Positions 36,986-46,323 of a stretch of 64,000 nt of DNA are shown in pieces. The notes beneath the pieces were generated by a model that worked only from the letters and a program-made list of their open reading frames with translations, was not told the DNA's origin and did not search any database. Made by a program: the position numbers and the translations under genes. Every line of letters begins with the position of its first letter. Position 1 is the first letter of the stretch. The stretch is from Streptomyces sp. 1-11 (GTDB lineage Bacteria > Actinomycetota > Actinomycetes > Streptomycetales > Streptomycetaceae): assembly GCF_007176755.1 (NCBI RefSeq), contig NZ_BJTV01000003.1, forward strand, positions 496,001 through 560,000. The letters are read 5' to 3'.

Positions 36986-37351
36986 ATGAGTCTGTACGAC
37001 GAGGGTCACACGATCGCCGGCTGGACCGGTGTCGCCGTCGCGACCACCGGATCCGCTGTGGCCGGATGGGGTGTCTGCGCAGCCTCGGCGGCGGGAGTCG
37101 CCGGCGGCCTGGTCGTCGTCGCCGCGAGCGTCCTGGTGACCTGGGCACTGCACCTGACCGGCTGGGGGAAGCCGCCGGGCGTGCGGCCGCGGGAGCAGTG
37201 GAGCCTGCGGTCCCGCGACACCCAGGCCCGCGACGGCCACCCGGGCTGCGTCGGCTGCCGCCTGGCGGGCCGGGGGCGGCGGAGCGCGGGCCGGGCGGCG
37301 GTGCCGGGAAGGGCGGCCGCCGAACCGGCGACCCTGCCCGCTGCCGACTGA
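36986..37351 (+). CDS. Small membrane protein of the HGxxPAAW-like group
   Basis: 121 residues from ATG 36986, behind CTGGAGGCGGCCTC. The N-terminus DEGHTIAGWTGVAVAT resembles the conserved HGxxPAAW motif protein family, and two membrane helices follow (about 10-32 and 37-60), then a basic Arg/Ala-rich tail. Function unknown. It is divergent from the MarR gene and shares its putative operator. Confidence 0.75.
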   Translation: MSLYDEGHTIAGWTGVAVATTGSAVAGWGVCAASAAGVAGGLVVVAASVLVTWALHLTGWGKPPGVRPREQWSLRSRDTQARDGHPGCVGCRLAGRGRRSAGRAAVPGRAAAEPATLPAAD

Positions 37352-37420
37352 GCCGCTCGCGCACCGTGGTGCCGCCGGTCGCGCCGAAGTCGTTGTCAGT
37401 GGTGGCCTCTACGCTCGCTG

Positions 37421-38302
37421 GTGATGGGACGCGTGTGGAAGTGTTCGGGGCTGCGGTGGACGCCGGACGGTCCCGTGCTGGTCTGGGACGGCGGCCGGCG
37501 CAGTGGGCTGACCTGGGGCAAGCGGGTGGCCTTCGCGGTGCCGGAGGGGGCCGTGCGGCGGTGCGTGGGGGCCCGGGGGAACCCGTGTCCGGTGGCGGCC
37601 GGGGTGCCGGGGCGGAGTACGGGGGCCCGGTGCGAGGAGTGCGCGCGGCTGGACCGGGCGCACTCGGTGGCCGCCGACACCCTCGCCGACGATCCGCGGC
37701 CGTACCGGGTGTACCTCGCCTGGTTCGGGCCCGGCATGGTCAAGGTCGGCATCACCGGCGTCGGGCGCGGTCCGGCGCGGCTGCTCGAACAGGGCGCCGT
37801 CTGTTTCACCTGGCTGGGCTCCGGTCCGCTGATGGCCGCCCGGCGGACCGAGGAGCTGCTGCGGGCCGCGCTCCGGGTGCCGGACCGGATCCCGTACGCC
37901 GACAAGCGGGCCGTGCGGGCGGCGTTGCCCGTGACGGCGGCCGAACGGGCGCGTGAGGTGGAGGAGTTGCACGCGCGGGCCGGCGTCCTCGCGGAGTGGC
38001 CGGAGTCGCTGGGCCGGGAGCCGTGCCGGGTGGTGGACCACGTGGAGCGGTTCGGGCTCCTCGGGCCGGCGGCGGCCGCCGGCGGCGATGTCGTGGAGCT
38101 GGCGCCGGGCGGGGCCGTGAGCGGGGAACTGGTCGCGGCCGCCGGGCCGGACCTGCATCTCGCGGTCGGCGGCCGGCGGGGGACCGTCGTCCTCGACACC
38201 CGGCTGATGACCGGGTGGGAGGTGACGCCCCGGTCGTCGGACACCGGTGAACTGAGCTTTCCGGTACGCGAGTTCACCAGGGCGCCGGACGGGCTGTTCT
38301 GA
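37421..38302 (+). CDS. DUF2797 (GIY-YIG-like) protein
   Basis: 293 residues; the start is GTG 37421 or the next codon ATG 37424. Cys pairs (CVGARGNPCPVA, CEECARL) suggest a zinc site, followed by YRVYLAWFGPGMVKVGITGVGRGPARLLEQGAVCFTWLG, the GIY-YIG-nuclease-like core typical of DUF2797, and PLMAARRTEELLRAALRVPDRI. Whether it cleaves nucleic acid is unknown. A hairpin-like inverted repeat downstream (38335-38368) is discussed with the response regulator. Confidence 0.88.
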   Translation: MMGRVWKCSGLRWTPDGPVLVWDGGRRSGLTWGKRVAFAVPEGAVRRCVGARGNPCPVAAGVPGRSTGARCEECARLDRAHSVAADTLADDPRPYRVYLAWFGPGMVKVGITGVGRGPARLLEQGAVCFTWLGSGPLMAARRTEELLRAALRVPDRIPYADKRAVRAALPVTAAERAREVEELHARAGVLAEWPESLGREPCRVVDHVERFGLLGPAAAAGGDVVELAPGGAVSGELVAAAGPDLHLAVGGRRGTVVLDTRLMTGWEVTPRSSDTGELSFPVREFTRAPDGLF

Positions 38303-38334
38303 CGGCGCCGGCCGGGGCGGGCCGTTCCCAGGTG

Positions 38335-38368
38335 TTCCCTGAGAGGCGCCTGTGTGTTTCTCAGGGAA
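38335..38368. promoter_or_regulatory. 10-bp inverted repeat in the two-component promoter
   Basis: TTCCCTGAGA (38335-38344) and TCTCAGGGAA (38359-38368) are exact reverse complements with a 14-nt spacer. They lie 53-86 bp before the response regulator start at 38421 and 33 bp after the DUF2797 stop. It is either an operator for autoregulation or the terminator of the upstream gene. Confidence 0.6.
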
Positions 38369-38420
38369 ATCACAGACTGGGGAAAGCGTCTTCTCAGAGG
38401 GCGCCGACAGGGTGTCCGCC

Positions 38421-39158
38421 ATGACCACGACCTCGCCCCAGGGGCGCACCGAACTGCTGAGGCCGGACGGGAGCCCCGTCCGCGTGCTTGTGGTGGACGA
38501 CGAACTGTCGATCACCGAACTGCTGAGCATGGCCCTTCGTTACGAGGGCTGGCAGATCAGGAGTGCGGGCGACGGGCAGGGCGCCGTCCGGACGGCCCGC
38601 GAGTTCCGGCCCGACGCCGTCGTCCTGGACATGATGCTGCCGGACATGGACGGGCTGGCCGCCCTGCAGCGGCTGCGCCGCGAGCTGCCCGACGTCCCCG
38701 TCCTCTTCCTGACCGCGAAGGACGCGGTGGAGGACCGGATCGCCGGTCTCACCGCCGGCGGCGACGACTACGTCACCAAGCCGTTCAGCCTGGAGGAGGT
38801 CGTGGCCCGGCTGCGCGGGCTGATCCGGCGCGCCGGCGCCGGCGGCCGGAGGTCCGACTCGATGCTCGTCGTGGGCGACCTGACCCTGGACGAGGACAGC
38901 CACGAGGTGTCGCGGGGCGGGGTCGACATCCACCTGACCGCCACCGAGTTCGAGCTGCTGCGCTTCCTGATGCGCAATCCGCGGCGCGTGCTCAGCAAGG
39001 CGCAGATCCTGGACCGCGTGTGGTCCTACGACTTCGGCGGCCAGGCCAACGTCGTCGAGCTGTACATCTCCTACCTCCGCAGGAAGATCGACGCCGGCCG
39101 GGAGCCGATGATCCACACCCGGCGAGGGGCCGGTTACCTGATCAAGCCGGCCGTGTGA
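38421..39158 (+). CDS. OmpR-family response regulator
   Basis: 245 residues from ATG 38421 (an in-frame GTG 9 nt earlier is possible). The receiver domain is at about 15-130 with acidic pocket VVDDE, phospho-acceptor Asp in VVLDMMLPDMDG, conserved Thr and Lys in LFLTAKD and YVTKPFSLEEV. The OmpR winged helix is at about 145-240 (LTATEFELLRFLMRNPRRVLSKAQILDRVW). It overlaps the kinase gene by one base (TGATG), giving translational coupling, and heads a four-gene operon with two glycosyltransferases. Confidence 0.96.
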   Translation: MTTTSPQGRTELLRPDGSPVRVLVVDDELSITELLSMALRYEGWQIRSAGDGQGAVRTAREFRPDAVVLDMMLPDMDGLAALQRLRRELPDVPVLFLTAKDAVEDRIAGLTAGGDDYVTKPFSLEEVVARLRGLIRRAGAGGRRSDSMLVVGDLTLDEDSHEVSRGGVDIHLTATEFELLRFLMRNPRRVLSKAQILDRVWSYDFGGQANVVELYISYLRRKIDAGREPMIHTRRGAGYLIKPAV

Positions 39159-40801
39159 TGAGCGGACGACGACGGCCGCGTCCGCGGGAGCGAGCGCGGC
39201 AGCCGCGCACCCTGCGGACCCGGCTCGTCGTCGCGTCGGTGGTGCTGATCGCCGTGGTCTGCGCGGTGATCGGCACGGTCACCACGCTGGCGCTGCGTTC
39301 GCACCTGTACGACCAGCTCAACGGCCAGCTCGACGAGGTCGCCGCCCGCGCGTCCGGCTCCTTCGGGCCGCCGGGCGAGGAGCCCCGGGGCGCCCTGGCG
39401 CCGGGCGGGCAACAGCCCAGGACGCATCCGCCGGCCCTCACCGACTTCGTCACCAGGGGGCCGCAGCCGCAGGGCACCGTCGCGGCCACGGTCGAGAACG
39501 GTGTGATCACCGACGCCCGGCGGGGCGAGCAGTCCCCCAGTGATTTCGAGCTGAGGCCGAAGTCGCTGACCAAGGCGCAGACCGCCGCCCTGCAGGCCGT
39601 TCCACGGGAGGACGGGGCACAGCACACCGTCGGCCTCCCCGGCCTCGGCGAGTACCGGGCCGAGTACCGGACCGGAACCAACGGCGCCTACTACGTCGCC
39701 GTACCGACGGCATCGGTCGACAACACGATCGACACCCTGATCCTCGTCGAGATCAGCGTCACCGCGGCCGGCCTCGTCGCCGCCGTCATCGCGGGCTACG
39801 CGCTCGTCGGCGTCGCCACCCGCCCCCTGCGCAGGGTCGCCGCCACCGCCACCCGGGTCTCCGAACTGCGCCTGCACACCGGCGAGGTGAACCTGAGCGA
39901 GCGGGTGCCGGAGTCGGAGTGCGACCCGCACACCGAGGTCGGCCGGGTGGGCGCCGCGCTCAACCGCATGCTCGACCACGTGCACGGCGCGCTGCACGCC
40001 CGGCAGCGCAGCGAGACCCGGGTACGGCAGTTCGTCGCCGACGCCAGTCACGAGCTGCGCACGCCGCTCGCCTCCATCCGCGGCTACGCCGAACTCACCA
40101 GGCGCGGAGGCGAACAGGTCGGACCCGACACCCGGCACGCCCTCGGCCGCATCGAGTCCGAGGCCGGGCGGATGACCCTGCTCGTCGAGGACCTCCTGCT
40201 GCTCGCCCGGCTGGACGCCGGACGCCCGCTGCGCTTCGAGCGGACCGATCTCGTGCCGCTCGTCGTGGACACCGTCAGCGACGCCCGCGCGGCCGGCCTC
40301 GACCACAACTGGCGGCTCGACCTGCCGGACGCGCCGGCCCCCGTGGCCGCGGACGCGGCCCGCCTGCAGCAGGTGCTGGTCAACCTGCTGGGCAACGCCC
40401 GCAACCACACCCCGCCGGGGACGACCGTCACCGCGCGCGTGCGGCGGCGCGGGCCGTGGATCCGCGTGGACGTCGAGGACGACGGGCCGGGCATCCCGGC
40501 CGGCCTGCTGCCGCACGTCTTCGAGCGGTTCGCCCGCGGGGACTCGGCCCGCTCGCGCGCCACCGGGTCCACCGGCCTGGGACTCGCCATCGTGCAGGCC
40601 GTGGCCACCGCGCACGGCGGCGCCGTGACCGTGGACAGCGTGCCCGGGCGGACGGTGTTCACCGTGCACCTGCCCGCGCCGGGCTCCGCCGAGGCGCTGC
40701 CCGACGCCGGTGCGGACCGGGCGCCGCACCCGCCGGCCCCGCACGGCTCCCACTCACAGGTGCGGCACAGCACCACCACATGGGCGGAACAGGGCGCCTG
40801 A
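39158..40801 (+). CDS. Sensor histidine kinase
   Basis: 547 residues. Membrane helices at about 23-45 and 192-215 flank an extracellular sensor region of about 145 residues. A HAMP domain follows, then the DHp H-box VADASHELRTPLASIRGYAEL, the N box NLLGNARNHT, the G1 box DDGPGIPAG and the G2 box STGLGLAIVQAVA. It is the cognate of the adjoining response regulator. The glycosyltransferase gene starts 14 nt after it, so the kinase probably controls cell-surface glycosylation or the reverse, surface state feeds back; both are inference. Confidence 0.96.
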   Translation: MSGRRRPRPRERARQPRTLRTRLVVASVVLIAVVCAVIGTVTTLALRSHLYDQLNGQLDEVAARASGSFGPPGEEPRGALAPGGQQPRTHPPALTDFVTRGPQPQGTVAATVENGVITDARRGEQSPSDFELRPKSLTKAQTAALQAVPREDGAQHTVGLPGLGEYRAEYRTGTNGAYYVAVPTASVDNTIDTLILVEISVTAAGLVAAVIAGYALVGVATRPLRRVAATATRVSELRLHTGEVNLSERVPESECDPHTEVGRVGAALNRMLDHVHGALHARQRSETRVRQFVADASHELRTPLASIRGYAELTRRGGEQVGPDTRHALGRIESEAGRMTLLVEDLLLLARLDAGRPLRFERTDLVPLVVDTVSDARAAGLDHNWRLDLPDAPAPVAADAARLQQVLVNLLGNARNHTPPGTTVTARVRRRGPWIRVDVEDDGPGIPAGLLPHVFERFARGDSARSRATGSTGLGLAIVQAVATAHGGAVTVDSVPGRTVFTVHLPAPGSAEALPDAGADRAPHPPAPHGSHSQVRHSTTTWAEQGA

Positions 40802-40815
40802 GCAGAGTCGGTGCC

Positions 40816-42354
40816 ATGCGAACCGACCCTTCTCCCGGCACCCTGCCGGCGCGGGAGCACCTCCCGGCCGGAAACGCCGGTACGCCTGTCCTCGACGTAG
40901 TGATCCCCGTCTACAACGAGGAGAAGGACCTCCAGCCGTGCGTGCGCAGACTGCGCGAGCACCTCGCGCGCACCTTCCCGTACGCCTTCCGGATCACCGT
41001 CGCGGACAACGCCTCCACGGACAGCACCCCGCGGGTGGCGGCGCGGCTGGCCGCGGAGCTGCCCGAGGTCAGCGCCGTCCGGCTGGAGCAGAAGGGCCGG
41101 GGCCGCGCCCTGCGGACGGTGTGGTCCGCGTCCGACGCGCCGGTCCTGGCGTACATGGACGTCGATCTGTCCACCGACCTCAACGCCCTGCTGCCGCTGG
41201 TGGCGCCGCTGATCTCGGGCCACTCCGACCTCGCGATCGGCTCCCGGCTCGCCCGTGCCTCACGGGTGGTGCGGGGCCCCAGGCGTGAGTTCGTCAGCCG
41301 GGCCTACAACCTGATCCTGCGCGGCTCGCTGCAGGCCCGCTTCTCGGACGCCCAGTGCGGCTTCAAAGCCATCCGGCGGGACGTGGCGCGGGTGCTGCTG
41401 CCGCTGGTGGAGGACACCGGCTGGTTCTTCGACACCGAGATGCTGGTGCTCGCCGAGCGGGCGGGGCTGCGGATCCACGAGGTGCCGGTCGACTGGGTCG
41501 ACGACCCCGACTCGACCGTGCACATCGTGCGGACCGCGACCGACGACCTCAAGGGCGTGTGGCGCGTCGGCCGGGCACTGGCCACCGGCTCGCTGCCGCT
41601 GGACCGGCTCACCCGGCCGTTCGGCGACGACCCGCGCGACCGGGAGATCCAGGTCGTGCCCCGCGGCCTCGCCCGCCAGCTCGTCGGGTTCTGCGTGGTC
41701 GGCGGCCTGTCGACCCTGTTCTACCTGCTGCTGTACAGCGGCTTCCGGCAGTTCTCCGGCCCGCAGACCGCCAACGCGCTCGCGCTGCTGGTCTCGGCGG
41801 TCGCCAACACGGCCGCCAACCGCCGGCTGACCTTCGGGGTGCGCGGCCGGGGCGGTGCGGTCCGGCACCAGGCGCAGGGCCTGGTCGTCTTCGCCATCGG
41901 ACTCGCTCTGACCAGCGGCTCCCTGGCCGCGCTGAACGCGGCCGGCGGCAGTCCCGCGCACTCCACCGAGCTGGCGGTGCTCATCGCCGCCAACCTCGCG
42001 GCGACCGTGCTGCGCTTCCTGCTCTTCAGGGCCTGGGTGTTCCCGGACCGGCCGGAGGACGGCCCGGCCCGCCCCGTGGCCGCCGCGCACATCCGGTCCG
42101 CACACATCCCGTCCGCGGGCATCCCGTCCGCGCCGGACCGGGGCACGGCGCCGCCGCCGGCCGGCGCCACGACCGTGCCGCACCGGCCGGACGGCCCGCT
42201 GCCGCGCCGTCCGCTGCCGCACCCGGCCCACGGCCCGTACCGGACCACCGCCCAGGTCCGCGCCGGAGAGGCCGCGGACGGCACCTGGAGGGACGGCACC
42301 ACGCCGCTGCGGCCGGCGCGCCCGCACGACACCGACCCGGGGGATCCTCGATGA
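40816..42354 (+). CDS. GT2 glycosyltransferase fused to a GtrA-like flippase domain
   Basis: 512 residues. The DPM1/ArnC-type GT2 domain occupies about 20-265: DVVIPVYNEEKDL, NASTDSTPRVA, the D-x-D as MDVDLSTDL, and QCGFKAIRRD. Such enzymes load a sugar on polyprenyl phosphate. A GtrA domain with four helices follows (about 275-410: LVGFCVVGGLSTLFYLLLY, ANALALLVSAVANTAANRRLTFG), predicted to flip the lipid-linked sugar. A disordered Pro/Ala/Arg tail ends the protein. It overlaps the GT39 gene by 4 nt (ATGA), which would use the donor outside the membrane. Confidence 0.93.
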   Translation: MRTDPSPGTLPAREHLPAGNAGTPVLDVVIPVYNEEKDLQPCVRRLREHLARTFPYAFRITVADNASTDSTPRVAARLAAELPEVSAVRLEQKGRGRALRTVWSASDAPVLAYMDVDLSTDLNALLPLVAPLISGHSDLAIGSRLARASRVVRGPRREFVSRAYNLILRGSLQARFSDAQCGFKAIRRDVARVLLPLVEDTGWFFDTEMLVLAERAGLRIHEVPVDWVDDPDSTVHIVRTATDDLKGVWRVGRALATGSLPLDRLTRPFGDDPRDREIQVVPRGLARQLVGFCVVGGLSTLFYLLLYSGFRQFSGPQTANALALLVSAVANTAANRRLTFGVRGRGGAVRHQAQGLVVFAIGLALTSGSLAALNAAGGSPAHSTELAVLIAANLAATVLRFLLFRAWVFPDRPEDGPARPVAAAHIRSAHIPSAGIPSAPDRGTAPPPAGATTVPHRPDGPLPRRPLPHPAHGPYRTTAQVRAGEAADGTWRDGTTPLRPARPHDTDPGDPR

Positions 42355-44549
42355 CCACGCACCACGACCAGCCCGCCCAGCAGGACTCCCCCGCCGCCTG
42401 GGGCCCGCCCCCGACGGCTCCCCCGCCGGAGGCGGGAGCGGCCGAGCCCCGCCGCCCCCTCGGGTCCCGGGTGTGGCGCGGCCGCCCCGAGGACCCGCGC
42501 TGGGCCCGCCCGGCCCTCCTCGTCCTGCTCGCCCTCACCCTCGTCACCTACCTGTACGGCCTGAGCGCCTCCGGCTACGCCAACTCCTTCTACTCGGCGG
42601 CCGTCCAGGCGGGCAGCAGGTCGTGGAAGGCGTTCTTCTTCGGCTCGCTGGACGCGGGCAACGCCATCACCGTCGACAAGCCCTCGGCCTTCATGTGGCC
42701 GATGGAGCTGTCGGTGCGGATCTTCGGCCTCAACTCGTGGGCGATCCTCACCCCGCAGGTGCTCATGGGCGTCGGCACGGTGGCGGTGGTGTACGCCGGG
42801 GTACGGCGGCGGTCCGGCCCCGCGGCCGGTCTGATCGCGGGTGCTGTGCTGGCGCTCACCCCGGTCGCCGCGCTGATGTTCCGGTTCAATAACCCGGACG
42901 CGCTGCTGGCCCTGCTGATGTCGCTGGCCTGCTACTTCGTCGTCCGAGCGGTGGAGGACGGGCGGACCCGGTGGCTGGTGTGGGCGGGCGTCGCGATCGG
43001 GTTCGCGTTCCTCGCCAAGACCCTGCAGGCGTTCCTCGTCCTGCCGCCGCTGGCGGTCGTCTACGCCGTCTGCGGTCCGGTCCGGCTGCGCAAGCGGCTG
43101 GGGCAACTGGCCCTCGCCACCGTGGCGCTCGTGGTGGCGGGCGGCTGGTGGGTGGCAATCGTGGAGCTGTGGCCGGCCTCCTCACGCCCCTACGTCGGCG
43201 GTTCGCAGAACAACAGCTTCCTCGAGCTGACCTTCGGCTACAACGGGCTGGGCCGGATCAGCGGCGACGAGACCGGCAGCGTCGGCGGCGGTGGCGGCGC
43301 GGGCGGCTCCGGGCAGTGGGGCCAGACCGGCTGGGACCGGATGTTCGACTCGGAGACCGGCAGCCAGATCTCCTGGCTCCTCCCGGCCGCGCTGATCCTG
43401 CTGGCCGCCGGCCTGTGGGCGACGCGCGGGGCCCGGCGGACGTCGGCGACGCGCGCCTCGTTCCTGGTCTGGGGCGGCTCGCTGCTGATCACCATGGTGG
43501 TCTTCAGCTACATGGCGGGCATCTTCCACCAGTACTACACGGTGGCCCTCGCCCCCTACGTGGCGGCCGTCACCGGCATGGGCGCCGGACTGCTGTGGGA
43601 GCGGCGCCGGGAGACCTGGGCCTCGATCACGCTCGCCGCCGCCGTGGTGGCCGCGGCCGCCTGGGGCTACGTCCTGCTCGACCGCACCCCCGGCTACCTG
43701 CCGTGGCTGAGGTGGCTGGTGCTGGTCGGCGGCCTCGCGGCCGCGTTCGGGCTGGTCTTCGCGGGGCGGATCTCCCGGCGGCTGGCACTCGGCGCGGCGG
43801 CGGCGGGCCTGGTGGCCGCACTGGCCGGCCCGGCCGCGTACACCCTCAGCACGGTGAACTCGGCACACACCGGCTCCATCCCGACGGCGGGTCCGGCGGG
43901 CGCGAGCAGGACGGGCTTCGGCGGCGGCCGCCCGGGCGGCGGCGACGGCGGCATGCCGGGTGGCTTCGGCGGCGGGATGCCGGGCCAGGGCGCGCAGAAC
44001 CGGCAGGGCGGGCAGGGCGCGCCGAACGGGATCGCGAACCCCCCGGGTCAGGGCCAGGGCTTCCCCGGCGGGGGCATGCCGGGCGGGAACGGCAACGCCC
44101 AGGGCCAGGGCCAGGGGCCGGGGAACGGGAACGGCTTCCCGGGCGGGGGCGCCATGGGCGAGGGCGGTCGCGCGGGCGGCGGCGGTCTCCTGGACGGCGC
44201 GCAGGTCGGCTCGGCGGCGAAGAAGCTGCTGGAGGCGGACGCGGGGCAGTACACCTGGGTCGCCGCCTCCATCGGCTCCCAGAACGCCGCGAGCTACCAG
44301 CTCGCCACCGGCGACCCGGTGATGGCGATCGGCGGCTTCAACGGCACCGACCCGTCCCCGACACTGGCCCAGTTCAAGAAGTACGTGTCCGAAGGGAGGA
44401 TCCATTACTTCATCGCCGGCGGTGGCATGGGCGGCGGCATGGGCGGCGGCAGCGGTTCGGCGTCGCGGATCAGCTCGTGGGTCCAGGGCAACTTCAAGAA
44501 GGTGACGGTCGGTTCGGCCACCTTCTACGACCTGACGAAGAGCGGCTGA
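42351..44549 (+). CDS. GT39/ArnT-like membrane glycosyltransferase
   Basis: 732 residues. A Pro-rich cytosolic start is followed by about 10-12 membrane helices (residues 60-510) of the PMT_2/YkcB-type fold, with the catalytic-loop acidic and Lys residues in LDAGNAITVDKPSAFMW and the periplasmic HQYYTVALAPY segment. An exported Gly/Gln/Asn/Pro-rich region (about 530-640) and a C-terminal soluble domain (about 640-732: AGQYTWVAASIGSQNAASYQLATG) close it. It uses a polyprenyl-phosphate sugar to decorate an extracytoplasmic acceptor, probably the donor made by the adjoining GT2-GtrA protein. Translationally coupled to that gene. Confidence 0.93.
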   Translation: MTTHHDQPAQQDSPAAWGPPPTAPPPEAGAAEPRRPLGSRVWRGRPEDPRWARPALLVLLALTLVTYLYGLSASGYANSFYSAAVQAGSRSWKAFFFGSLDAGNAITVDKPSAFMWPMELSVRIFGLNSWAILTPQVLMGVGTVAVVYAGVRRRSGPAAGLIAGAVLALTPVAALMFRFNNPDALLALLMSLACYFVVRAVEDGRTRWLVWAGVAIGFAFLAKTLQAFLVLPPLAVVYAVCGPVRLRKRLGQLALATVALVVAGGWWVAIVELWPASSRPYVGGSQNNSFLELTFGYNGLGRISGDETGSVGGGGGAGGSGQWGQTGWDRMFDSETGSQISWLLPAALILLAAGLWATRGARRTSATRASFLVWGGSLLITMVVFSYMAGIFHQYYTVALAPYVAAVTGMGAGLLWERRRETWASITLAAAVVAAAAWGYVLLDRTPGYLPWLRWLVLVGGLAAAFGLVFAGRISRRLALGAAAAGLVAALAGPAAYTLSTVNSAHTGSIPTAGPAGASRTGFGGGRPGGGDGGMPGGFGGGMPGQGAQNRQGGQGAPNGIANPPGQGQGFPGGGMPGGNGNAQGQGQGPGNGNGFPGGGAMGEGGRAGGGGLLDGAQVGSAAKKLLEADAGQYTWVAASIGSQNAASYQLATGDPVMAIGGFNGTDPSPTLAQFKKYVSEGRIHYFIAGGGMGGGMGGGSGSASRISSWVQGNFKKVTVGSATFYDLTKSG

Positions 44550-44804
44550 GGCGCGGCGGCCCGAGCGGGACGCGCCGTTCACCGTCCGGCTCCGGCCGTG
44601 CGGTGAACGGCGCGTGCGTGTTCCACCCGGTCGGGGCGGGCTCCCGCGCGGACCGCCTAAGAACTCGCCGGTCGGGGTATGCGTGCCGCTGCGGGCGGTG
44701 TGCGGTCGGCCGCGCCCGAGCGGCGGAGCTTCGTACCGGCAGGGCCTCGCGCCACCGGGCCCCGGCGCCCCGGGCAGTGACCGGAGTTCGAGAGAGGTGC
44801 GTCG

Positions 44805-45563
44805 GTGGCCAGGAGCGGCGGCGGGTCGGCGCGGGACAGTGTGTGGCTGGAGGCGAGGACGCGGCGCGGCGGGCGCGGCGGCCAGCCCTCGGGGCTCGAC
44901 CGGGAGCGGATCACCGCGGCCGGCGTGCGGCTGCTGGACGCCGAGGGCATGGCGAGGTTCTCCATGCGCCGGCTGGCCGCCGAGCTGAACGTCACCGCGA
45001 TGTCCCTGTACTGGTACGTCGACACCAAGGACGACCTGCTCGAACTCGCCCTCGACGCCGTCTACGGCGAACTGCGGCTGCCGGACCCGCAGGACGACGG
45101 CGCCGACTGGCGTGAGCAGTTGCGGGAGCTGGCCGGCGAGTACCGGTCGCTGCTGGTGCGCCACGCCTGGCTGTCGCCGCTGGCCGGGCGCTACCTCAAC
45201 ATCGGACCCAACGCGCTGGCCTTCTCCCGCGTGGTCCAGCGGGTCGTGCGCCGTGCCGGGCTGCCCGCGCACGGCGTCACCGGCGCCATCTCGGCCGTCT
45301 TCCAGTTCGTGTACGGCTACGGCACGGTCGAGGCGCACTTCCTGGCCCGGACGGCGGACACCGGGCTGACCGCCGACGAGTACCACCGCCGGGCGGTGAG
45401 CCTGGTCGCCGATGATCCCGGGACCGCCGAGATGTTCCGGGAGTCCCGGGACCTCATGGCGGCCCGGGGCGGCGACACGGTCGGCGAGATGATGGACCGG
45501 GACTTCGGGTTCGCCCTCGACCTGCTGATCGCCGGCATCGAGGCGATGGTCGCCAGGGGCTGA
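44805..45563 (+). CDS. TetR-family regulator (TetR_C, tetracycline-repressor-like)
   Basis: 252 residues from GTG 44805 behind GAGAGAGGTGCG. The helix-turn-helix is at about 38-75 (ITAAGVRLLDAEGMARFSMRRLAAELNVTAMSLYWYVDTKDDLLELALD). The C-terminal ligand domain is of the TetR_C type, with FSRVVQRVVRRAGLPAHGVTGAISAVFQFVYG. Targets are not evident. The gene starts about 255 bp after the glycosyltransferase operon and is probably separately transcribed. Confidence 0.92.
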   Translation: MARSGGGSARDSVWLEARTRRGGRGGQPSGLDRERITAAGVRLLDAEGMARFSMRRLAAELNVTAMSLYWYVDTKDDLLELALDAVYGELRLPDPQDDGADWREQLRELAGEYRSLLVRHAWLSPLAGRYLNIGPNALAFSRVVQRVVRRAGLPAHGVTGAISAVFQFVYGYGTVEAHFLARTADTGLTADEYHRRAVSLVADDPGTAEMFRESRDLMAARGGDTVGEMMDRDFGFALDLLIAGIEAMVARG

Positions 45564-45672
45564 CCGCCGGTCGCCGGCCGCCGTCCCGGAGCGGGGCGCC
45601 GGGGGTACGGCCGGCCGCCGCCCCGCGCGGCCCGGCCTTACTCCGGCCGCCGGGGCCGCTCCCGCGGCGGCT

Positions 45673-46143
45673 CTAGTCGCCCTCGGCCAGCCGCGCCGGG
45701 AACCCGCCGGTCGCCACCGGGCCCCAGCGTTCCGGTGTCACCCGGATGATCGACTTCCCCTGCTTGCGCATCGCCTCGCGGTACTCGTCCCAGTCGGGGT
45801 GCTCGCCGGCGATGTTGCGGTAGTACTCGACCAGGGGTTCGACGGAGTCGGGGGTGTCGATGACCTCGGCCGTGCCGTCGATCTGGACCCAGGGCCCGTT
45901 CCAGTCGTCGCTGAGCACGATGAGGCTGACCCGGGAGTCCCGCTTGGCGTTGCGGGTCTTGGCGCGCTCGGGGTAGGTGGAGGCCACGATCCGGCCCGAG
46001 TCGTCCACCCCGCAGGTGAGCGGGGAGCCCTGGGGGCTGCCGTCGGCCCGGCGGGTGAGCAGGACGGCGCGGTGCCTGGGGCGTACGAAGTCGAGCAGTT
46101 CGGCCTGCGATACACGGGTGTTCGTCGCGATGTTCGGTGCCAT
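45673..46143 (-). CDS. PPOX-class F420/FMN-dependent oxidoreductase
   Basis: 156 residues with the split-barrel fold: AVLLTRRADGSPQGSPLTCGVDDSGRIVASTYPERAKTRNAKRDSRVSLIVLSDD, then WVQIDGTAEVID and WDEYREAMRKQGKSIIRVTPERW. This matches the pyridoxamine-5'-phosphate-oxidase-related TIGR03618-type family that in actinobacteria usually binds F420. Substrate unknown. It is monocistronic and divergent from the GAF-ANTAR gene. Confidence 0.9.
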   Translation of the reverse strand: MAPNIATNTRVSQAELLDFVRPRHRAVLLTRRADGSPQGSPLTCGVDDSGRIVASTYPERAKTRNAKRDSRVSLIVLSDDWNGPWVQIDGTAEVIDTPDSVEPLVEYYRNIAGEHPDWDEYREAMRKQGKSIIRVTPERWGPVATGGFPARLAEGD

Positions 46144-46323
46144 GGACGCAGCCTAGGGCGAGCCGGGCCCGGTGAGACTGACCCTGCTGGGCACAGGATC
46201 ATCCGGACGTCACTTCACCGCAACGGAGCAGCTAGAGTGCTGATGTCGTGTGCTCGCAGTCAGGAATGTGCTGCGGAGCTCTCCTGAGCATGGCCGTAAG
46301 GCTGTGACACCCGAGAGGTTCGT

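Noticed and set aside
43182..45386. A 734-codon minus-strand frame antisense to the GT39 and TetR genes
   Set aside because: Both sense genes are well supported by motifs; the antisense translation has none.
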